A stretch of 64,000 bases of DNA from Streptomyces sp. RKND-216 (GTDB taxonomy: Bacteria > Actinomycetota > Actinomycetes > Streptomycetales > Streptomycetaceae): NCBI RefSeq assembly GCF_004795255.1, contig NZ_SSBQ01000002.1, forward strand, positions 5,520,261-5,584,260. The letters run 5' to 3'. The position numbers and the translations under genes were made by a program. Positions 60,541-64,000 of the stretch are shown in pieces (the stretch's first letter is position 1; each line of letters starts with the position of its first letter). Below the pieces are notes generated by a model. The model worked only from the letters and a program-made list of their open reading frames with translations, was not told the origin of the DNA and made no database searches.

Positions 60541-60914
60541 GGTCCTCAGCCTCCATGCGGGTTCAGCCGTGCTTGGCGCGCGGCGTACACCATGACGACG
60601 ATCGGGGACTGGCCGTATCGACACGCCACCGCAAAGTTCTTCGAGACTTGCTGACGCCCAATGGCCGTGGCGCCGCTGGGCGGCGGCCGTGTTGACAGCG
60701 GGATTCCTCCCTCTAGCGTACGGAGCGCCCGGACAGGTGTGTCCACGAGGTGGAGTCGGTCGGCGGTGCCGGGAGGACAGGGGGTCTGCAGGTCCTCGGG
60801 CTGTAGGCGCCGCTGGGCCCTCACAGGTTTCAGGCCCACCGGCGCCTTGACGTGCGAGATCCCGGGCCATGACGGCGGGCCCGGGACCCGGTCAGAACCG
60901 AGGGTGGTCAGTCG

Positions 60915-61031
60915 GACCTGGCCCGGCAGCTGGGCCCGTATGCGGTCCGCGTGATGACGCCGCGCGGTTCCACCACCGTCACGGGTCTGGAGCTGATGAC
61001 CGCACTGCACCCGCCCACCCGCCCCTCCGGA
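60915..61031 (+). pseudogene. Fragment of canonical Tap (telomere-associated protein)
   Basis: The frame reads DLARQLGPYAVRVMTPRGSTTVTGLELMTALHPPTRPS. This closely matches the central region of chromosomal Tap, where a TPRGSTxVxGLELMTALxPPTR segment is highly conserved. About 39 codons survive. The 5' part is unreadable and the 3' part is replaced by an IS481 fragment near 61040. This shows that a standard tap gene was once nearby. Confidence 0.75.
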
Positions 61032-61139
61032 CCGTGTGAAGGCGGCGTCCACCGGAGGTCTCGTCATCGACACCCGCGTCCGGATCGGCATCAGCATGCT
61101 CCCAGGTGCCGGTGGCGTGGCTGGGCCGGTCGAGCAGGC

Positions 61140-61296
61140 CGAGATCACCGTGGAGGCGGTACCGGCCCACCCACTTGCTGGCACAAGCCCTGGAGATGCC
61201 CATCTCCGCAGCGACGTGGGCGATGGGACGGTCCTGACAGCGGCGGACCAGACGACGACGGCCTTCGACCGAGAGCGGGGCATTACGGTGGGACAC
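61140..61296 (-). pseudogene. IS481-family transposase, N-terminal fragment
   Basis: From GTG 61296 (VSHRNAPLSVEGRRRLV) the frame gives IAHVAAEMGISRACASKWVGRYRLHGDLGLLDRPS, the HTH start typical of IS481 transposases. It then changes to unrelated sequence. It sits back to back with the Tap fragment. Confidence 0.8.
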
Positions 61297-61492
61297 CGGG
61301 CGGGTCCTTTGTGACGGCGGACGAGTGACTTGGCGGTTCTCATCCTGCCGCTGAAGGACCCGCCCTCGTCGTACCGGCCCCAGCGTCTACAACCTCATGG
61401 CCCGCAACAACCGGCGGGTGAAACACCCCGGGCCCGGTTGTTCCGGTCGTCCCACAGGTTGGCCCGGCGCCGGTCCGGGACCAGGCTGGTAT
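61297..61492. other. Short region with IS481 end, no gene
   Basis: About 200 bp between the IS481 N-terminal fragment and duplicated segment B. The first 50 bp probably contain the IS481 terminal repeat, and the rest shows nothing. Confidence 0.4.
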
Positions 61493-61672
61493 GACCTGGG
61501 GGGTGGTGTCACCGGTCCCGGGGGGTGCCGTCGGAGACGCTGATGAGAGGACCGGCCGTCGCCTGAGCTGGTGCAGCACCGGGTCGTCTGCGGGCGACAG
61601 GTCTGCATAGCGTGGATGCGCGCGTGCGGCCCCGAAGTCCGAGGCCGGCATGCCATCGACGACATGTGGGGG
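61493..61672 (-). repeat. Inverted-duplicate segment B (IS110 left-end-like)
   Basis: The reverse complement of 54366-54541 with scattered differences. It ends 5 bp before the GTG start of the IS110 transposase fragment. This is where IS110-family elements hold their non-coding left end, which in the IS621 group encodes the bridge RNA. Confidence 0.65.
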
Positions 61673-61676
61673 GACG

Positions 61677-62020
61677 GTGACCAGCATCGACGAAGTGGGC
61701 GTCTTCCTCGGCCTGGACGTGGGCAGGACCGCCCATCACGGTCACGGCCTGACCCCGTCCGGGAAGAGGGTCTTCGACAAGCCCCTGCCGAACAGCGAAC
61801 CGAAGCTGCGGGCCGTCCCGGACGAACTGACGGCCAAGTTCGGCAGCGTCCTGGTGATCGTGGACCAGCCCGCCTCCATCGGCGCCCTGCCCCTGACCGT
61901 GGCCCGGGACGCGGGCTGCCAGGTCGCGTGCCTGCCCGGCCTGGCCGTGCGCCGGGTCGCCGACCTCTACCCCGGCGAGGCCAAGACTGATGCCAAGGAC
62001 GCGGCCGTCATCGCTTCCAT
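61677..62020 (+). pseudogene. IS110-family transposase, N-terminal DEDD fragment
   Basis: From GTG 61677 (GGGGGGAC upstream) the frame reads IDEVGVFLGLDVGRTAHHGHGL. GSVLVIVDQPASIGALPL and GCQVACLPGLAVRRVADLYPGEAKTDAKDAAVIA follow. These are the RuvC-like Asp (LGLDVG), Glu/Asp (VDQP) and D-x-x-D (KTDAKDA) motifs of IS110 recombinases. Similarity stops abruptly near 62020, and the C-terminal Ser domain is missing. Confidence 0.85.
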
Positions 62021-62146
62021 GCGGCGTGGCGGGTCTGCCCGCCTCGGAGAGGTGGGCAGACAGGCGCCACCGTCGGCGTCGACCGTTGGCGCTGTGCTCG
62101 TAGCGGCCCATCAGGGTGTCCTGCCCCGGCTCGACGACCGGTTGTC

Positions 62147-62380
62147 TCAGCGGCCGAAGGTTCCGTCGGCCTGCTCGTAGTGCGCCAGCGCCAGGCCGAG
62201 CCCGAAGAACGTCGGCGCCCACTCGCCCACGAAGATGCCCCACCGGTCCGCCCGGTCCCGGCCGGCGGCCTCCTTCTTCTCCGACACCGCCCACGACACA
62301 ACGGACAGCGCGATCGAGACAAGACCAGCGGTATAGGCGTGCTCGCTGCGCACACCGGCGTCATGCAGCTTCTTGATCAT
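62147..62380 (-). CDS. Small conserved membrane-like protein (intact paralogue)
   Basis: A 77-residue protein, MIKKLHDAGVRSEHAYTAGL and onward, with one hydrophobic stretch (VSIALSVVSWAV), a charged EKKEAAGRDRADRWG segment and a second weakly hydrophobic part ending THFG-like (APTFFGLGLALAHYEQ). AGGAGCC precedes the ATG after CTC. The gene at 42173-42400 is a broken copy. A helical protein of unknown function. Confidence 0.6.
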   Translation of the reverse strand: MIKKLHDAGVRSEHAYTAGLVSIALSVVSWAVSEKKEAAGRDRADRWGIFVGEWAPTFFGLGLALAHYEQADGTFGR

Positions 62381-62488
62381 TACAGGCTCCTGAGACGGGG
62401 AGAAGGGTGTCGACTTTGCCCGGTTCCCCGGCCCGCGGCATGTGAAGCACGGAAGACCTGAGCACCACTCCGTCGGCGCCGCATACCT

Positions 62489-62725
62489 CCGCCGGGGACG
62501 GCACCCCGGGCGCCCTCGACGCACCGGGCACCGAGCCGGGCCCCACATCCCCGGCTTGGCGGACCTCGCCCCCCTCTACCCGGACGAGGTGATCTCGCTG
62601 ACCGAGGCCGTCATGGCCGACGAGTCCCGCGCCGTGGCCCGTCGCCTCAAAGAAGCCGGAGTCCGCGTCACGACCCACTTCTACCGAGGCACCCACAGCC
62701 CCGCGTACTGGGAACGCGACTGGAC
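62489..62725 (+). repeat. Duplicated 3' part of the esterase gene
   Basis: Nearly identical to 49131-49368. The coding sense of PLYPDEVISLTEAV to HSPAYWERD is kept and the homopolymer near 62570 has six C instead of seven, so the reading frame is intact there. It lacks the N-terminal three quarters of the gene and one base is missing at about 62542, so it is a non-functional fragment. Confidence 0.85.
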
Positions 62726-63161
62726 AGGTCATACCAGTACTCCTTGCCCCGTGAACCCCGCGATCTCGTGCTCGCACGCCTCCCCGCGCGTGCCGTGAAT
62801 CGCGGGCTGTTGGCTCAGCTCAACCGTCACGCCGATCGATCCAGCGGCCGGTGGCCGGGCTGAAGGCGCGGGCGCCCGGGGCAGTGGCGGCGGGACCGCC
62901 CCGGGCGCTGGAGGTGGGCGAGTAGGACGCCGCTCCGCGAAACGATTGCGCCGCACGGAAGTGCGGGTGGAGGCTCTGCGGGTGGTGATCTGCGGACTGG
63001 CGGAGCCGGCCCGGCCGTGCAGCGTCCGCCGCATCCACTGCTTCGGCTTTGCCGGCTCGCCGCCCGGTGCCTGCGCCATCTAGGGGTGGGTGTTTGTGTG
63101 GGGATGAGGCGGTAGCCCCGCCTGTGGGGTTTTGTGGGGTGTTTGTGGTGGTGGGGTGGGG
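62726..63161. other. Region without a recognised gene
   Basis: About 435 bp. A minus-strand open stretch from ATG 63079 (MAQAPGGEPAKPKQWMRRTL) codes an Arg/Pro/Ala-rich sequence with no recognisable domain. I do not support it as a gene. The last 60 bp are G/T-rich low-complexity sequence. Confidence 0.4.
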
Positions 63162-63787
63162 TCAGGGGGGTGTGAGGGTGTTGAGCGGGTGGCGAGGTCG
63201 GGGGTGGTGGGCGGTCAGGTAGGGGCGGGTGGCGGTCAGGGGGGTGATGAGGTCGGCGGGATCGTCGTGGGCGAGGGCTGCGTGGAGCTCGTCGAGGGGG
63301 CCGCGGGCGGCTGCGGGCAGGTCGGTGAGGCGGTGATCTGGCCGGCGAGGCGGCGCAGGTCGGCGGCGTTGGCCGGGCCCAGGTGGCGGTGGTGCGCCTC
63401 GCGGCCCGGGCCTGGCGGGTGGCCGTCACACGCTGCTCGCCGGTGGTCCCGGCGGGTCCGGGGCGGCCGCGCAGATATCGGCGTTCGGCGGCCTGGCGGC
63501 TGGTGACGCCGAGGGGGCGGGCGAGGTCGGCCCAGCTGGCGCCCGCGTCGCGGGCGTTTCGATCAGGCCGGTCTCCCATCCGGCGAGCTGCTCGCGGACC
63601 TGCCGCAGCAGCATCAGGGACGTCAGGGCCTGCTCCGGGCCCGGCTCGGTGCCGGGGCTGCCAGGGGCCTGGTGCTGGGCTGTGTGCAGGGCATCGTTTA
63701 TGGCGTCGAGGGCCGCGCGGCGGCGAGGAACGACGCCGGGCTGTGGGCGTCGGTGCTGGTTGTGGACGGCTGGTCTGCTGCGGTCAC
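63162..63787 (-). pseudogene. HSP18 transcriptional regulator (RheA-type), broken by frameshifts
   Basis: From GTG 63787 (GGGAGGTG upstream) the product begins TAADQPSTTSTDAHSPASF. Continuing needs shifts. Frame two gives DAINDALHTAQHQAPGSPG and MLLRQVREQLAGWETGLIET, frame three gives ARDAGASWADLARPLGVTSRQAAERRYLRG and TTGEQRVTATRQ, and later frames give NAADLRRLAGQIT and LTDLPAAARGPLDELHAAL. In order these form the usual HSP18 regulator, including its HTH (GASWADLARPLGVTSRQAAERRYLRGR, shown in two parts). At least four single-base shifts are needed. The divergent target gene hsp18 and its operator remain. Confidence 0.75.
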
Positions 63788-63829
63788 GGGCACCTCCCTC
63801 GTTCTGTCATCACATCGACGACATCATGT

Positions 63830-63858
63830 TTGTCATCCATTGGATGACATGCTACACG
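63830..63858 (+). promoter_or_regulatory. hsp18 promoter with RheA-type operator
   Basis: TGTCATC-CATTG-GATGACA at 63831-63849 is a perfect palindrome. It matches the RheA operator TGTCATC-N5-GATGACA known from S. albus hsp18. It overlaps a promoter-like pair: TTGTCA at 63830-63835 and TACACG at 63853-63858, with a 17-bp spacer. Repressor binding here would block RNA polymerase, with relief at heat shock. Confidence 0.75.
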
Positions 63859-63914
63859 GTGTCAGTGCAGCGCATTGGCAGCAACTGCCTACAACCCGCT
63901 GGAGGTGTTTCACA

Positions 63915-64000
63915 ATGTTGATGCGCACTGACCCCTTTCGTGACCTGGACCGGCTGGCACAGCAGCTGATGGGCCCGGGCACCTGGTCCAAGCCCTCGGC
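63915..64000 (+). CDS. hsp18: Hsp20/alpha-crystallin family small heat-shock protein (Hsp18), N-terminal start only
   Basis: Only 28 codons are visible: MLMRTDPFRDLDRLAQQLMG, then PGTWSKPS. This is the typical start of actinobacterial Hsp18/Hsp20 proteins, a short phenylalanine-containing helix before the alpha-crystallin domain. GGAGGTG lies 7-13 bp upstream. The gene runs off the window. The operator upstream and the divergent HSP18 regulator remnant confirm the identity. Confidence 0.85.
   Translation, partial: MLMRTDPFRDLDRLAQQLMGPGTWSKPS

Noticed and set aside
62827..63579. A 250-residue Arg/Pro-rich minus-strand protein
   Set aside because: Only its first part is the HSP18 regulator HTH. 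The remainder is out-of-frame translation with no stop by chance.
1..64000. CRISPR arrays
   Set aside because: No regularly spaced short repeats were found, and no cas-like proteins are present.
1..64000. tRNA, rRNA or attachment sites
   Set aside because: I found no tRNA-like cloverleaf or rRNA segment, and no integrase with flanking direct repeats that would support an att site.

Overview
The window is a very G+C-rich actinobacterial chromosome segment, almost certainly Streptomyces or a close relative. Supporting signs are the extreme G/C bias at third codon positions, many GTG starts, the riboflavin operon followed by hisE-hisG, an rbpA gene behind a sigma-R-type promoter, a lnt-ppm1 pair, rare TTA codons of the bldA type, and tap/tpg-like telomere genes.

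Positions 1-41000 are mostly ordinary chromosome. After the end of a flavin amine oxidase gene and a leftward MFS exporter comes an FMN riboswitch with ribD-ribE-(PnuC-like transporter)-ribBA-ribH, then hisE-hisG. Next are a PH-domain membrane protein, a TPR-AAA ATPase, a uridine-kinase-like protein, a secreted C39-like protein, a polA-like DNA polymerase, an acyl-CoA dehydrogenase, an Lrp regulator, an amidohydrolase, lnt, ppm1, fxsA and rbpA. The run continues with an MFS transporter, a glycerophosphodiester phosphodiesterase, a YczE-like membrane protein with a divergent MocR regulator, an NTPase with a small membrane protein, HIT, phosphoribosyltransferase, PolX-PHP and a Vms1/Rv2629-like protein. 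An intact IS4-type element with a 10-bp target duplication sits between the last gene and an aldehyde dehydrogenase. A VOC protein, a P450 and an acetyltransferase close the region.

From about 41000 to 64000 the sequence is accessory and heavily scarred. It holds remnants of a P450, a P-loop kinase, an HNH endonuclease, IS256, IS481 (two), IS110 (two), an acyl-CoA synthetase, an esterase and a canonical Tap. Several segments occur twice: 42 kb with 62 kb, 49 kb with 62 kb, and 54 kb with 61 kb inverted.

Intact islands in this scarred half are: (a) a two-gene operon at 43837-45830 coding for a Tpg-like small protein and an XRE-HTH protein whose C-terminal half carries three motifs resembling the palm of phi29-type protein-primed DNA polymerases; (b) an ArsR-permease pair with a palindromic operator; (c) a DUF4397 protein with a class F-like sortase; (d) a locus at 54676-58732 resembling the Bacillus sdpABC peptide-toxin operon, with a secreted double-repeat peptide, a DUF5819/SdpA-like protein and an HTTM/SdpB-like protein, next to a divergent LuxR-type regulator that contains a TTA codon; (e) an ECF42-type sigma factor with its DGPF/YciI protein. 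The window ends at the start of an hsp18/hsp20 gene. Its promoter carries a RheA-type operator, but the divergent regulator gene is broken by several frameshifts.

All readings are by eye from sequence and translations. Family names rest on recognised motifs, not on database searches.
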